Origin: Paenibacillus sp. FSL A5-0031
GTDB lineage: Bacteria; Bacillota; Bacilli; Paenibacillales; Paenibacillaceae
Direction of reading: 5' to 3'
Length of the DNA stretch: 64,000 bases
Assembly (NCBI RefSeq): GCF_001956295.1
Contig: NZ_MRTD01000011.1
Coordinates: forward strand, 186,001-250,000
Every line of letters begins with the position of its first letter. Positions within the stretch are counted from its first letter, which is position 1. Below the pieces are notes generated by a model. That model made no database searches. It was not told the DNA's origin and worked only from the letters and a program-made list of their open reading frames with translations. Made by a program: the position numbers and the translations under genes. Below, piece by piece: positions 32,577-41,360 of this stretch.

Positions 32577-32650
32577 CTGATAGGTTGAAGGCTAAGCTAA
32601 TGATTACGCTGCGAGGGTTAAATACGCTAATGCTAATGGAGGGATAGCGG

Positions 32651-33757
32651 ATGGATATGCATGATGTATTGGAATCGTTGAAGGCAAGCGACGAGCCGAG
32701 TGTGCTCGCTACCATTGTATGTGTTGAGGGTCATTCCTATCGTAAGACCGGAGCATCGATGTTGTTCAGCTTCAGCGGTGATCAGATTGGATCGGTTAGC
32801 CCTGGCTGCTTAGAGCAAGATTTGTTGGAAAGGGCGGCGGGGGTATGGGATTCCGGTCAATTCATTTGTGTCAATTATAATATGAAGCCTGAAGAGGATG
32901 TTATATGGGGTGAGAGTGTGGGTTGCGGCGGCGAAATTCGCATGTTGCTGGAGCCTGTGGAAGGACAATTGCGGACGCTTTTGCTTGAAGCGAAAGCAAA
33001 AAATGATGCCGGTATTTCCGTTAAGCTAATGCGAAGCTGGGATGAAAAGGAAATCAGCTACGCTCTTATTGAAAACCTTGGCGATCAATCACTGGTGGAC
33101 TATGAAGATGGAATGAACAACAATTCCAATCAAATGTCGATCATAATTACGCCTAGACCTCGTTTGGTGTTATTCGGGCTAGGAAAAGACGCGGAAGCTA
33201 TCTATTCGTTAGCGATGCAAATTGGCTTTCGTGTTATAGCGGCTGATTGGCGGCCGGCGTTATGTACGAAGGAAAGGTTTCCACACGCCGAATGTGTGAT
33301 TGGATCTCCCGTACAAATTATGGAGCAGGTGCAACTACGTCCAGATGATTATTTAATCGTATGCAGCCATAATTTGTCTCAGGATAAGGAGATGATTAGG
33401 CTTGCATTGCCTCTAAAGCTTGTTTACATCGGCGTTCTTGGTTCAAAGAAGCGGATACGGATGCTGTTTGAGACCTTTCTCATCCCATCCAATGTACACG
33501 CTCCGATAGGTCTCTCGATTCATGCAGATGGACCGTATGAAATAGCTGTCAGCGTTGCGGCTGAATTAATTGCCATACGTGCAGCAAGGAAAGGGAGCCT
33601 GCGCCAGGAGGGGAGCAAACATGCGAATATCAGCCCTTTATTTAGCAGCAGGACAGAGCAAACGTATGGGAGTTCGAAAGCAATCGCTCGAGCTGTCGAA
33701 GAACAAGCCGCTGGCACGGATGGGGCTGCTGGCTCTGTTGTCCAGCGATCTTCATGA
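32651..33757 (+). CDS. pucA: XdhC-type xanthine dehydrogenase accessory factor
   Basis: A 368-residue XdhC/CoxI family protein. The N-terminal part (residues about 10-110: EPSVLATIVCVEGHSYRKTGASMLF; SVSPGCLEQDLLERA; VGCGGEIRMLLEP) and the C-terminal Rossmann-like XdhC_C domain (PRLVLFGLGKDAEAIYSLAMQIGFRVIAADWRP; YIGVLGSKKRIRMLFE) are both complete. XdhC proteins bind and sulfurylate the molybdenum cofactor before its insertion into xanthine dehydrogenase. The conserved domain ends near the Arg-rich stretch at about residue 317. The last 45 residues run over the beginning of pucB in another frame (137 bp overlap), an unusual feature. Confidence 0.88.
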   Translation: MDMHDVLESLKASDEPSVLATIVCVEGHSYRKTGASMLFSFSGDQIGSVSPGCLEQDLLERAAGVWDSGQFICVNYNMKPEEDVIWGESVGCGGEIRMLLEPVEGQLRTLLLEAKAKNDAGISVKLMRSWDEKEISYALIENLGDQSLVDYEDGMNNNSNQMSIIITPRPRLVLFGLGKDAEAIYSLAMQIGFRVIAADWRPALCTKERFPHAECVIGSPVQIMEQVQLRPDDYLIVCSHNLSQDKEMIRLALPLKLVYIGVLGSKKRIRMLFETFLIPSNVHAPIGLSIHADGPYEIAVSVAAELIAIRAARKGSLRQEGSKHANISPLFSSRTEQTYGSSKAIARAVEEQAAGTDGAAGSVVQRSS

Positions 33758-34295
33758 AATAAAGGTTGTTGTTAATCCCGAAGATTCAAATGACTGGATC
33801 GGGGCAGAGGATCGTGCTGTGAGTGCTGCTCATCATTTTCAGTCAAGCGGCGTCACTATGATTGAATGTGCGGATGCGCAGAAGGGAATGTCCTATTCAA
33901 TCCGCTGCGGCCTTGAAGCGCTTCTGAGAGAGGGAGCTGCGCTTGATGCAGTTGTGGTTGTACTCGCTGATCAACCCTTTATTACTTCCGGAATGATTAA
34001 TAGGCTTACCCGCTGTTGGAGTGAGCGTCCGGAGCTGGATTTTGTCGCAACCGCTGTGCATGAAGCGAATGAAGGGAAAATTGTTCTAATGCCTCCGGCG
34101 ATATTATCCCGCTCCATGTTCGATTCTTTATTCCAATTAAAGGGCGATGCTGGAGCTCGTAAGCTGTTCGGATCAACTGATTTTCAAGGCTATGGGCTGC
34201 TGGCGTTAGATCGTGAGACATTATTTGACGTAGATACGCCAGCTGATTTTGCTTTAGCTAAAAAACGATATTTGGGTTTGTCTAAAGAGTGCTAG
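33621..34295 (+). CDS. pucB: MobA-like molybdenum cofactor nucleotidyltransferase
   Basis: A 224-residue NTP-transferase of the MobA/MocA type: SALYLAAGQSKRMG at the N-terminus is the nucleotide-binding LAAGxSxRMG motif, and VVVLADQPFITSGMINRL is the DQP motif near residues 115-125. It resembles B. subtilis PucB and the cytidylyltransferase MocA, which form molybdopterin cytosine dinucleotide for xanthine dehydrogenase. Start ATG 33621 has CAGGAGGGG about 6-7 bp upstream and matches the family's N-terminus. The first 137 bp lie inside the pucA reading frame. Confidence 0.88.
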   Translation: MRISALYLAAGQSKRMGVRKQSLELSKNKPLARMGLLALLSSDLHEIKVVVNPEDSNDWIGAEDRAVSAAHHFQSSGVTMIECADAQKGMSYSIRCGLEALLREGAALDAVVVVLADQPFITSGMINRLTRCWSERPELDFVATAVHEANEGKIVLMPPAILSRSMFDSLFQLKGDAGARKLFGSTDFQGYGLLALDRETLFDVDTPADFALAKKRYLGLSKEC

Positions 34296-34417
34296 AGATA
34301 CCTTTTTTAGCAGATTACTTCGGGCCAAACAAATGGTACGCAGGCTTGCAATGACCTTGTTTGGAGCAGGGGTACGCACTTATTTAGATGCAAACAGATC
34401 GGGGGAGTAATGTGAAC

Positions 34418-35344
34418 ATGAATGCTCAGGAGATCATGTCATCTCCTCTTGTATGGCATCCTCAGACGGCCGCAGAGGCTTGGCTGCTTAAACAAAGCTA
34501 TGGGTTTGATGGATTATATATTTCAGGTGGAACCTTGCTTCGAACGCAGTGGGAATCTGGTGTTTCCGCTATCCCGAAACATTTGATCAATTTGAGTACG
34601 ATTCGTGGATTAAACGAAGTTAAAATCGGCGAATCAGGTGTCATTATTGGCGGCCAAGTGACTTTGCAGGCTTGTCGGACGAATGCATTCCTGCAGCGAA
34701 ATTTCCCATTAGTCACCGATGCTGTACGCGCAATAGCAGCGCCGTCCATCCGGCATTTAGCAACGATTGGCGGTAATGTTTCCTCCTTAGTTGGTGACGC
34801 TATTCCCGCTCTCCTTGCCTATGATGCTGAAGTGATTTGGTACAACGGTGCAATAGAGCAGCGCGCTCCTTTATCCAGCTATTTGCTTCTAGCAAACGAT
34901 CCGGCACAAGGATGTGAGCGATTGCTCCTCAGCATCATCCTGCCTTTCACACGATTTAAGGAAGAGAACACGGCGTGTGGGGATGAAGAGGAAAATACCA
35001 TTTCGAAAATCAAGCATTTTGGCGCTTACCATAAAGTAGGACGTCGTGAAGCATTTACTCCGTCTATTGTAACTGCAGCCATTTTAGGCGCGATTTCGTC
35101 CGCTGGCGTGCTCATGGAACTAAGAATCGCGCTTGGAGGAGGACAAACGCTTCCGCAAAGGCTAGAACGATTAGAAGCAGAAATCGTAGGAGCGGCTGTG
35201 GATCATCAGCTTCTTCAACAAGCCTATGATTGTATTTTGCAAGAGTACGAACCTAGGGAAGATTTATTCGCATCATCGTCGTATCGGAAGATTACAGCAG
35301 CTAACGTCATCGCAGCGGAGCTTTGGAAGGCAGCTAGAGATTGA
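34418..35344 (+). CDS. pucC: Xanthine dehydrogenase FAD-binding subunit
   Basis: A 308-residue FAD-binding protein of the CoxM/CutM type. Residues about 30-45 contain the first FAD loop (YISGGTLLRTQW), and ATIGGNVSS (about 113-121) the second FAD-binding turn. The C-terminal helical domain is present. It accepts electrons from the 2Fe-2S subunit and hands them to NAD+ or another acceptor. The start may be ATG 34418 (10 bp after GGGGGAG), GTG 34412 or ATG 34388; the family begins near the first. The molybdenum subunit gene follows after 24 bp. Confidence 0.9.
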   Translation: MNAQEIMSSPLVWHPQTAAEAWLLKQSYGFDGLYISGGTLLRTQWESGVSAIPKHLINLSTIRGLNEVKIGESGVIIGGQVTLQACRTNAFLQRNFPLVTDAVRAIAAPSIRHLATIGGNVSSLVGDAIPALLAYDAEVIWYNGAIEQRAPLSSYLLLANDPAQGCERLLLSIILPFTRFKEENTACGDEEENTISKIKHFGAYHKVGRREAFTPSIVTAAILGAISSAGVLMELRIALGGGQTLPQRLERLEAEIVGAAVDHQLLQQAYDCILQEYEPREDLFASSSYRKITAANVIAAELWKAARD

Positions 35345-35368
35345 GGAATGACAGGAAGGAGTGAGCGT

Positions 35369-37645
35369 ATGCTCTTAAACCGCACAAGCAGCGGAGGTAG
35401 ATGGCGAATCCGTCCTGATGGTCCAGGTAAAGTTACAGGCAGTCTTGTTTATCTAACCGATATGACAAGAGAGCATATGCTTTATGGCCTTGTTCTGCGA
35501 AGTGAATATCCTCATGCGCGTATTCTGTCCATTCATACAGATAAAGCCAAGCAACTAACCGGTGTCCACGCCGTGCTTACCTTTGAAGATGTCCCTGGTT
35601 TAAATGCTTTTGGCATTGCACATCCTGACCAGCCTGTTTTATGCGAGGAGCGGGTGAGATATGTGGGTGATGCAATAGCGACAGTAGCTGCTGAATCCCT
35701 TGCCATTGCACAAAGAGCAATTGCACTTATCGAAGTTGAATATGAGGTTTTGCAGGTAGTGGACGATCCGGAGCACGCGCTGCGGGATGACGCACCTCTG
35801 CTTCATCCAAAAGGCAATGCGTTGCACCGGGCATCCTTTCATAGAGGGAACGCTGAGGCTGGATTCGAGCAATGTGCTTATATCGTAGAGGAAACCTATT
35901 ACACGCCGCGCCAAATGCACACGTATATGGAAACGGAAGGCGGCCTGTTCGTGCCGGAGGCGAATCATCGGTTAACGGTATATTCACCAACGCAGCACGG
36001 CTTTATGGATCGTATGCAATTATCACGAATTTTAGCTGTACCACAAGAGGATATTCGGATCGTATCCAGCCCCATTGGAGGCTCGTTTGGCGGGAAGGAC
36101 GAGTTGAATGTACAGCCTTACGGGGCGCTGCTCGCCACTTATACAGGAAAACCAGTCAAGATGCATAATTCGAGGCAGGAATCGGTTCGTGCTGGCTTAA
36201 AGCGGCATCCGATGAAAATTACGATGAAAACGGGCACTGACTCTGCAGGGAAATTAATTGCTCACCAAGTCAGACTTATTTCTGATACGGGCCCCTATTC
36301 AACGCTTGGAGCCGAGGTGCTTAATTTTGCTGTAGAGCATGTTATTGGCCCTTATAAATACGAGCATTTGGACGTTGAAGGCGTATCGGTATTTACGAAC
36401 AACGGCATGTCGGGTGAATTCCGAGGTTTTGGTGGCAATCAAGCTATCTTCGCACTTGAGGGGCAATTGGATCGACTGGCTGAGCAGGTTGGCATTGACC
36501 CTTGGACATTTCGCCTATTAAATATGCGCCAAATGGAAGATCTCGGGCCATTTGATCAACCGATCGTGGTGACGGAAGGTGCCGAGCGAGTATGGAATGC
36601 CATCACAAACAGCCCATTGATGCAGGAGAAGCTGCAAAATAAGTCACGAAGCAAAGATGGCGCAGAACCTTGGGTGAAAACGGGCATCGGAGCAGCTTTT
36701 ACGATGCATGGCGCAGGACTTGGAGTTGGTATTCCTGACCCTGCAGGCGGTCGCTTAGAGCTTGCGAAAGACGGGAAGATTGAAGCCGTATTCGGTTATG
36801 AGGAGTTTGGGCAAGGTCTCATTGCATCGCTGGAGCAGATGCTCATCGAACAGTTCAAGTTAGGAGCAGATGATTTGCGGATCATTATCGGCGATACCGA
36901 TGTTGTGCCAAACAGCGGTTCAACTACGGCTTCACGTGCAACAGCAATGATGTGGAAATCACTTCAAAAGTTAAAACAGCCATTTACAGAGCAGTTGCTA
37001 AAACGAGCTGAAGCAGTGTTAGGACAGCCAGCTCAGGAGCTGCAACTGGGTGAAGGCGGCATAAGAGAGACGTCGAGCAACGCACTGCTGCTTACCTACC
37101 AAGAGCTTGCTGAAGCTTGCGATTCCTCTATTCGCTGTGAAACTTCTTTTTCATTTCCAACCTCACCTACAGAACGTGTAGGCGCACATTTTATGTATAC
37201 CTATTCGGCCGTAGTTGTAAAGGTTGAGATTAATACGCTGACAGGGCGAGTCAAGGTGCTGCAGCAGTATCATGCGGTAGCGGCTGGACCTGTCATAAAT
37301 CCACAAGGCTTCCTCGGTCAAATCGAAGGAGGCAGCAGTATGGCTCTTGGTTTTACACTTATGGAAGATGCGATTATGGAAAAAGGACAATATGTTACGC
37401 GAAATTTGGATACGTATCTTGTTCCGACGATCTTCGACCAAAAAGGGTTAGTAGAAGTGGAAGCCATTGAGCATTTGCCTGAGGGGGATGATTATGGGCC
37501 ACGCGGTATTGGCGAGGTCGGATCGGTTACTCTAGCACCTGCTATCGCAGCTGCTATAAGGCAAGCTTGCGGGAAATGGGTGACTAAACTGCCGATAGAC
37601 CCTGCTTTTTTGCAAGAAAAGCCATTTTTTCTTATGAAGGGGTGA
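35369..37645 (+). CDS. pucD: Xanthine dehydrogenase molybdopterin-binding subunit
   Basis: A 758-residue catalytic subunit. The order of segments is that of CoxL/XdhB-type proteins: DMTREHMLYGLVLRSEYPHARI (small alpha/beta domain), FTPTQ...SPIGGSFGGKDELNVQPYGALL for the first molybdopterin-contacting GGxFGGK region (about residues 235-260), EEFGQGLIASLEQML (GQG), NSGSTTASRATAMMW, and GIGEVGSVTLAPAIAAAI near residue 715 with the catalytic glutamate. Together with the FAD and Fe-S subunits it oxidises hypoxanthine and xanthine to urate. The start ATG 35369 has AAGGAG 7 bp ahead; the ATG at 35348 is the alternative. Confidence 0.93.
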   Translation: MLLNRTSSGGRWRIRPDGPGKVTGSLVYLTDMTREHMLYGLVLRSEYPHARILSIHTDKAKQLTGVHAVLTFEDVPGLNAFGIAHPDQPVLCEERVRYVGDAIATVAAESLAIAQRAIALIEVEYEVLQVVDDPEHALRDDAPLLHPKGNALHRASFHRGNAEAGFEQCAYIVEETYYTPRQMHTYMETEGGLFVPEANHRLTVYSPTQHGFMDRMQLSRILAVPQEDIRIVSSPIGGSFGGKDELNVQPYGALLATYTGKPVKMHNSRQESVRAGLKRHPMKITMKTGTDSAGKLIAHQVRLISDTGPYSTLGAEVLNFAVEHVIGPYKYEHLDVEGVSVFTNNGMSGEFRGFGGNQAIFALEGQLDRLAEQVGIDPWTFRLLNMRQMEDLGPFDQPIVVTEGAERVWNAITNSPLMQEKLQNKSRSKDGAEPWVKTGIGAAFTMHGAGLGVGIPDPAGGRLELAKDGKIEAVFGYEEFGQGLIASLEQMLIEQFKLGADDLRIIIGDTDVVPNSGSTTASRATAMMWKSLQKLKQPFTEQLLKRAEAVLGQPAQELQLGEGGIRETSSNALLLTYQELAEACDSSIRCETSFSFPTSPTERVGAHFMYTYSAVVVKVEINTLTGRVKVLQQYHAVAAGPVINPQGFLGQIEGGSSMALGFTLMEDAIMEKGQYVTRNLDTYLVPTIFDQKGLVEVEAIEHLPEGDDYGPRGIGEVGSVTLAPAIAAAIRQACGKWVTKLPIDPAFLQEKPFFLMKG

Positions 37646-37651
37646 ACGGAG

Positions 37652-38152
37652 ATGAGCGATCATACTGCAAAAGTTCAAACACCGTTTGCACTCGAATGCT
37701 TCATTAATGAACAGGAGCTTAAGATTGAAACGGCAGCTTCCACCAGATTGCTGACCATATTGCGTGATGACTTGGCGCTTACGGGGACGAAGCGATCATG
37801 TGATATCGGCAGGTGTGGTGCCTGTATGGTACTGATTGATGGCCAGGCGGTCAATTCTTGTTTAACGATGGCTTATCAATGCACCAGCAAGCGGATTACG
37901 ACGATAGAAGGTATTTCGTCAGAGGGGATCGACCCGATTGGGCAAGCCTTTCTAGAGGAAGGTGGCTTTCAATGCGGTTATTGCACACCAGGAATGATCG
38001 TTTCCGTTAAATCGCTGCTCGACCACCAGCCAGAGCCGTCAGACGATGAAATTGCAGAAGCCTTGTCAGGTAATTCGTGTCGCTGTACTGGATATGGCGG
38101 AATATGGAGAGCTGTGAAACGAGCCATTGAAGGGAGGCGTCAAGCGATATGA
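37652..38152 (+). CDS. pucE: Xanthine dehydrogenase 2Fe-2S subunit
   Basis: A 166-residue protein with two 2Fe-2S clusters. SCDIGRCGACMVLIDGQAVNSCL (about residues 51-73) holds the plant-type cluster cysteines. FQCGYCTPGMIVSVKSLL (about 109-126) and SGNSCRCTGYGGI (about 145-157) hold the second cluster. It carries electrons from the molybdenum subunit to FAD. It starts 6 bp after pucD with GGTGAACGGAG as its site and overlaps the next gene by ATGA, so it is translationally coupled to uraD. Confidence 0.94.
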   Translation: MSDHTAKVQTPFALECFINEQELKIETAASTRLLTILRDDLALTGTKRSCDIGRCGACMVLIDGQAVNSCLTMAYQCTSKRITTIEGISSEGIDPIGQAFLEEGGFQCGYCTPGMIVSVKSLLDHQPEPSDDEIAEALSGNSCRCTGYGGIWRAVKRAIEGRRQAI

Positions 38153-38691
38153 GAGATAGGCATGAGATCGATTCACGAGGGGTACTGGAATTGAGAATAA
38201 ATATGGATCAAATCAATGCATGTACACGCGAGCAGTTCATTGCTTGGCTGGGAACGATATTTGAGCATTCGCCTTGGGTGGCAGCATCGGCAAGTGCAGC
38301 ACGTCCGTTTGCTTCGGTCGAAGCGCTTCATGACGCGATGATGAACGTTGTGCGGGAATCGAGAGTAGAGACGATTATCGATTTGTTCCGCGCCCATCCC
38401 GACCTTGGAACAAGGCTTTCGGTTGCCGAGTATTCCGCAATAGAGCAGCAAGGTGCTGGTTTGGATCAATTGACGACAGATGAATACGAGCTCTTCCTCG
38501 GATTAAATCAAACGTATGTAAAATCATTTGGGTTTCCCTTTATTTTCGCAGTAAGAGGAAAAAAGAAAGAGGATATACTCGCAGCGATGGAAGCTAGATT
38601 ATGGCATTCTGCTGCTGAAGAAATAGAGCAAGCATTGCGAGAAATTGAGAAAATTTCCGGATTTCGTTTAAGAGATCTCATCATGGAGTAG
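38149..38691 (+). CDS. uraD: OHCU decarboxylase
   Basis: A 180-residue protein of the 2-oxo-4-hydroxy-4-carboxy-5-ureidoimidazoline decarboxylase family, the third step of urate degradation, giving S-allantoin. RAHPDLGTRLS contains the catalytic histidine and SAIEQQGAGLDQL the conserved glutamate-glutamine pair. YVKSFGFPFIFAVRGKKKEDI completes the signature. In B. subtilis this domain is fused to urate oxidase (PucL); here it is a separate gene 17 bp ahead of the oxidase. The start ATG overlaps the pucE stop; a later start near 38203 (MDQINACTREQF) would fit the family start better. Confidence 0.9.
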   Translation: MRDRHEIDSRGVLELRINMDQINACTREQFIAWLGTIFEHSPWVAASASAARPFASVEALHDAMMNVVRESRVETIIDLFRAHPDLGTRLSVAEYSAIEQQGAGLDQLTTDEYELFLGLNQTYVKSFGFPFIFAVRGKKKEDILAAMEARLWHSAAEEIEQALREIEKISGFRLRDLIME

Positions 38692-38708
38692 AGAAAGGAA
38701 CGATCATT

Positions 38709-39659
38709 ATGCTAAAATTACGCAGCGGACGAACATTATATTATGGCAAAGGCGATGTGCTGAGCTACCGGACATACGCAATACCGCTTTCTGTTAAATC
38801 GATCCCTCAATCAACGTATACGGGTGATCCTAATATTATTTTTGCTCATAACATCACCTTCTCCGTGAGCAGCGAGGTGCTGCTTACCTCCTTTACGGAG
38901 GGTGACAATGCGCAGGTCGTAGCTACTGACTCGATGAAAAATTTTATATTACGGCAAACCGCTCATTATGAAGGAAGTACAACAGAGGGACTGCTAGCTT
39001 TCATAAGCGAGCGATTTATGGAGCGTTATTCGCATATCGATGCGATTGAGATTCGTGCGGATCGGCTGCCTTTTAATTCCGTCACGATTGCCGAAGGCAG
39101 CAGCTGGAACGATAGCCAGCTTGTGTTTCGAAGATCGCACAACGAGCATGCGAGCGCTTCGCAAAAATGGATACGGACAGCTAATAGCTTGCAACTCGCT
39201 GAACATGAAAGTGCATTGTCCCATATTCAGCTAATTAAGGTGAGGGGCAGCTCATTTTATGGATTTGTTCGCGATGAATATACAACGTTGCCTGAAAGCT
39301 ATGATCGTCCTTTATTTATTTTCCTTCATATCTTTTGGACTTATGAGCATGCAGAGGATGCATTGGACAGTCGGCGCGGAAATTATGTTCCATCCGAGCA
39401 GATTCATGATTTAGCCCACACGTTATTCCATCTTGCAAACTCACCTTCCATTCAGTATTTAATCTATCAAATTGGAAAAAGCATTCTTACAACCTTCCCG
39501 CAGCTGTCTGAGGTTCGATTCGAGTCGAACAATCGGACATGGGAAACGGTAATGGAGCCTGAGCATTCCGCAGCAGCAGGCGTGTTTACTGAACCACGTC
39601 CGCCTTATGGCTTCCAAGGATTCACTCTTACAAGAGCTGACCTGATTGAGGGGGAGTGA
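38709..39659 (+). CDS. uox: Urate oxidase (uricase)
   Basis: A 316-residue cofactor-free urate oxidase. YGKGDVLSYRTYA is the first tunnel-fold strand, and GDNAQVVATDSMKNFIL (about residues 71-87) carries the conserved TDxxKN active-site motif. The second tunnel-fold repeat continues through LIKVRGSSFYGFVRDEYTTLPESYDR, a typical uricase signature. It oxidises urate to 5-hydroxyisourate with O2. It corresponds to the C-terminal domain of B. subtilis PucL, here a free protein. pucM follows after 6 bp. Confidence 0.93.
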   Translation: MLKLRSGRTLYYGKGDVLSYRTYAIPLSVKSIPQSTYTGDPNIIFAHNITFSVSSEVLLTSFTEGDNAQVVATDSMKNFILRQTAHYEGSTTEGLLAFISERFMERYSHIDAIEIRADRLPFNSVTIAEGSSWNDSQLVFRRSHNEHASASQKWIRTANSLQLAEHESALSHIQLIKVRGSSFYGFVRDEYTTLPESYDRPLFIFLHIFWTYEHAEDALDSRRGNYVPSEQIHDLAHTLFHLANSPSIQYLIYQIGKSILTTFPQLSEVRFESNNRTWETVMEPEHSAAAGVFTEPRPPYGFQGFTLTRADLIEGE

Positions 39660-39665
39660 TCCGGA

Positions 39666-40043
39666 GTGAACGGAAAAGTTACGACGCATGTTCTTGATCT
39701 TGCTGGAGGCAAACCGGTTGTTGGCATAACCATAGAGCTATGGTATTTGGGTGAGGAGAGTGCGGAAGCCGCAAAGCAGCCTAGGCTCATTGGTTCTTAT
39801 AAGACCAATGAAGATGGACGCGTTGATGAGCCATTGCTTCTGGGTGAAAATATTCAGTGCGGAACCTATGAGATCGTTTTTGCAGCAGGAGAATTTTTTC
39901 GGCGATCGGAACATTTGTCAGCGATAGAAGAGAGCATATTTGATGAAATTCCGATTAGGTTCCGCATTCGCGATAAAAACTCGCATTATCACGTTCCATT
40001 ATTAGTTGCTCCTGGCGGCTACAGCACCTATCGTGGAAGCTAG
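39666..40043 (+). CDS. pucM: 5-hydroxyisourate hydrolase
   Basis: A 125-residue transthyretin-fold enzyme. TTHVLDLAGGKPVVGI contains the N-terminal catalytic histidine, and the C-terminal YHVPLLVAPGGYSTYRGS ends in the diagnostic YRGS tetrapeptide that separates the enzyme from transthyretin. It hydrolyses 5-hydroxyisourate to OHCU, between the oxidase and the decarboxylase. The GTG start has GGGGGAG 8 bp ahead, overlapping the end of uox. Confidence 0.95.
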   Translation: MNGKVTTHVLDLAGGKPVVGITIELWYLGEESAEAAKQPRLIGSYKTNEDGRVDEPLLLGENIQCGTYEIVFAAGEFFRRSEHLSAIEESIFDEIPIRFRIRDKNSHYHVPLLVAPGGYSTYRGS

Positions 40044-40110
40044 CCCATTTTGCGCTTATGTATACAAACTATCAGGATAGTGTATGAATATACCGAAAGG
40101 GGATTTGACG

Positions 40111-41172
40111 ATGGCGTTAATGAATGAAAAAACTGCAGCTATGACAACGTTATTGTCGCAGCTGCCTAAGGTTGATTTGCATGTGCATTTGGATGGGAGT
40201 GTAAAGCCGGAGACCATTAGAGAGCTCGCTATCGAGCAAGGAAATCCTTTACAAATAGACTCGGAAACGGAGCTTCTGTCTCATATGCAGGTTGGAGAAA
40301 CTTGCGAGAGCTTAAAGGAGTATTTGGACAAGTTTGGTTTTGTCTTGCCGTACTTGCAAACGGGATCAGCGTTAGAGAGAGTTGCTTATGAGCTTGTTGA
40401 GCAGGCTGCAATCGATAAGGTAAGCTATATTGAGGTTCGCTTTGCTCCTCAGCTGCATCGCACACAAGGCTTAACCATTCAGGATGTCATCCAGCATGTG
40501 ATAATTGGCTTAAAGCGCGGTGAGCAAGCATTTGGCACGGTAGCTAGAGCAATCATTATTTGTATGAGGCATCATTCCTATGCGCTCAATAAGGACGTTG
40601 TTGAAGAAGCAGCACGATTTTATAATAAAGGTGTCGTTGCCGTCGATTTGGCTGGTGACGAGGCAGGATTTCCCGCCAAGCTGTTCCTTCAGCTCTTTGA
40701 AGAGGCACAGCAGCTGGGGCTGCCGATTACGATCCACGCGGGAGAAGCGGCAGGTGCGGAAAACGTCCGAGTCGCTATCACGGGCTTAGGTGCTGTACGT
40801 ATCGGCCACGGCATTCGGATGCAGGAAGACCCGGAGGTCGTTGCTCTCGTGAGGGAACGACAAATACCTTTGGAGATGTGCCCGCTCAGCAACATCCAGA
40901 CAAAAGCTGTTCCAAGCTGGGACGCGTATCCGATCCGCCGTTATTTGGAGGATGGGATCATTGTTACAGTAAATACGGACAACCGAACGGTTTCGAATAC
41001 GACGATTCAGAAGGAATATGAGCAGCTGGCTGAGCATTGCGGCTTAACGATGAATGATATCGCCAAAATCGTGCTAAACGGCGCAAAGGCTGCTTTCTTA
41101 GAGGAAGCAGAGAAACAATTATTGATTGCTAAGCTGGAAAATGAATGGGCAGCAAAAGGATTTAAGGTTTAA
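40111..41172 (+). CDS. add: Adenosine deaminase
   Basis: A 353-residue TIM-barrel metal enzyme. DLHVHLDGSVKPE (HxH ligands, near residue 20), ITIHAGEAAGAENV, RIGHGIRMQEDPEV, and VTVNTDNRTVSNT (the Asp ligand) are all present with the family spacing. It deaminates adenosine or deoxyadenosine to inosine, which after phosphorolysis gives hypoxanthine for the dehydrogenase encoded upstream. ATG 40111 has GAAAGGGGA 7 bp ahead; ATG 40084 is an alternative. It is the last gene of the purine operon; a strong terminator follows. Confidence 0.94.
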   Translation: MALMNEKTAAMTTLLSQLPKVDLHVHLDGSVKPETIRELAIEQGNPLQIDSETELLSHMQVGETCESLKEYLDKFGFVLPYLQTGSALERVAYELVEQAAIDKVSYIEVRFAPQLHRTQGLTIQDVIQHVIIGLKRGEQAFGTVARAIIICMRHHSYALNKDVVEEAARFYNKGVVAVDLAGDEAGFPAKLFLQLFEEAQQLGLPITIHAGEAAGAENVRVAITGLGAVRIGHGIRMQEDPEVVALVRERQIPLEMCPLSNIQTKAVPSWDAYPIRRYLEDGIIVTVNTDNRTVSNTTIQKEYEQLAEHCGLTMNDIAKIVLNGAKAAFLEEAEKQLLIAKLENEWAAKGFKV

Positions 41173-41186
41173 CAAAATATAAGGTA

Positions 41187-41226
41187 AAAGGCTTCACGTC
41201 GGATATTGACGTGGAGCCTTTGTTTT
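41187..41226 (+). terminator. Rho-independent terminator ending the purine operon
   Basis: AAAGGCTTCACGTC / GACGTGGAGCCTTT (one G-T pair), 7-base loop, then TGTTTTTG. Confidence 0.9.
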
Positions 41227-41360
41227 TGCTCCTAAATCCTTGAATTTATTGAAAATGTTTCATCTGAGCATTGACAGATAGACATTACTCCCAATCGCAA
41301 CCATTTTCTGCTATATCCTGTGCACCTTGGGCTTTGTAATCCCTTACATCATGAACTAAG

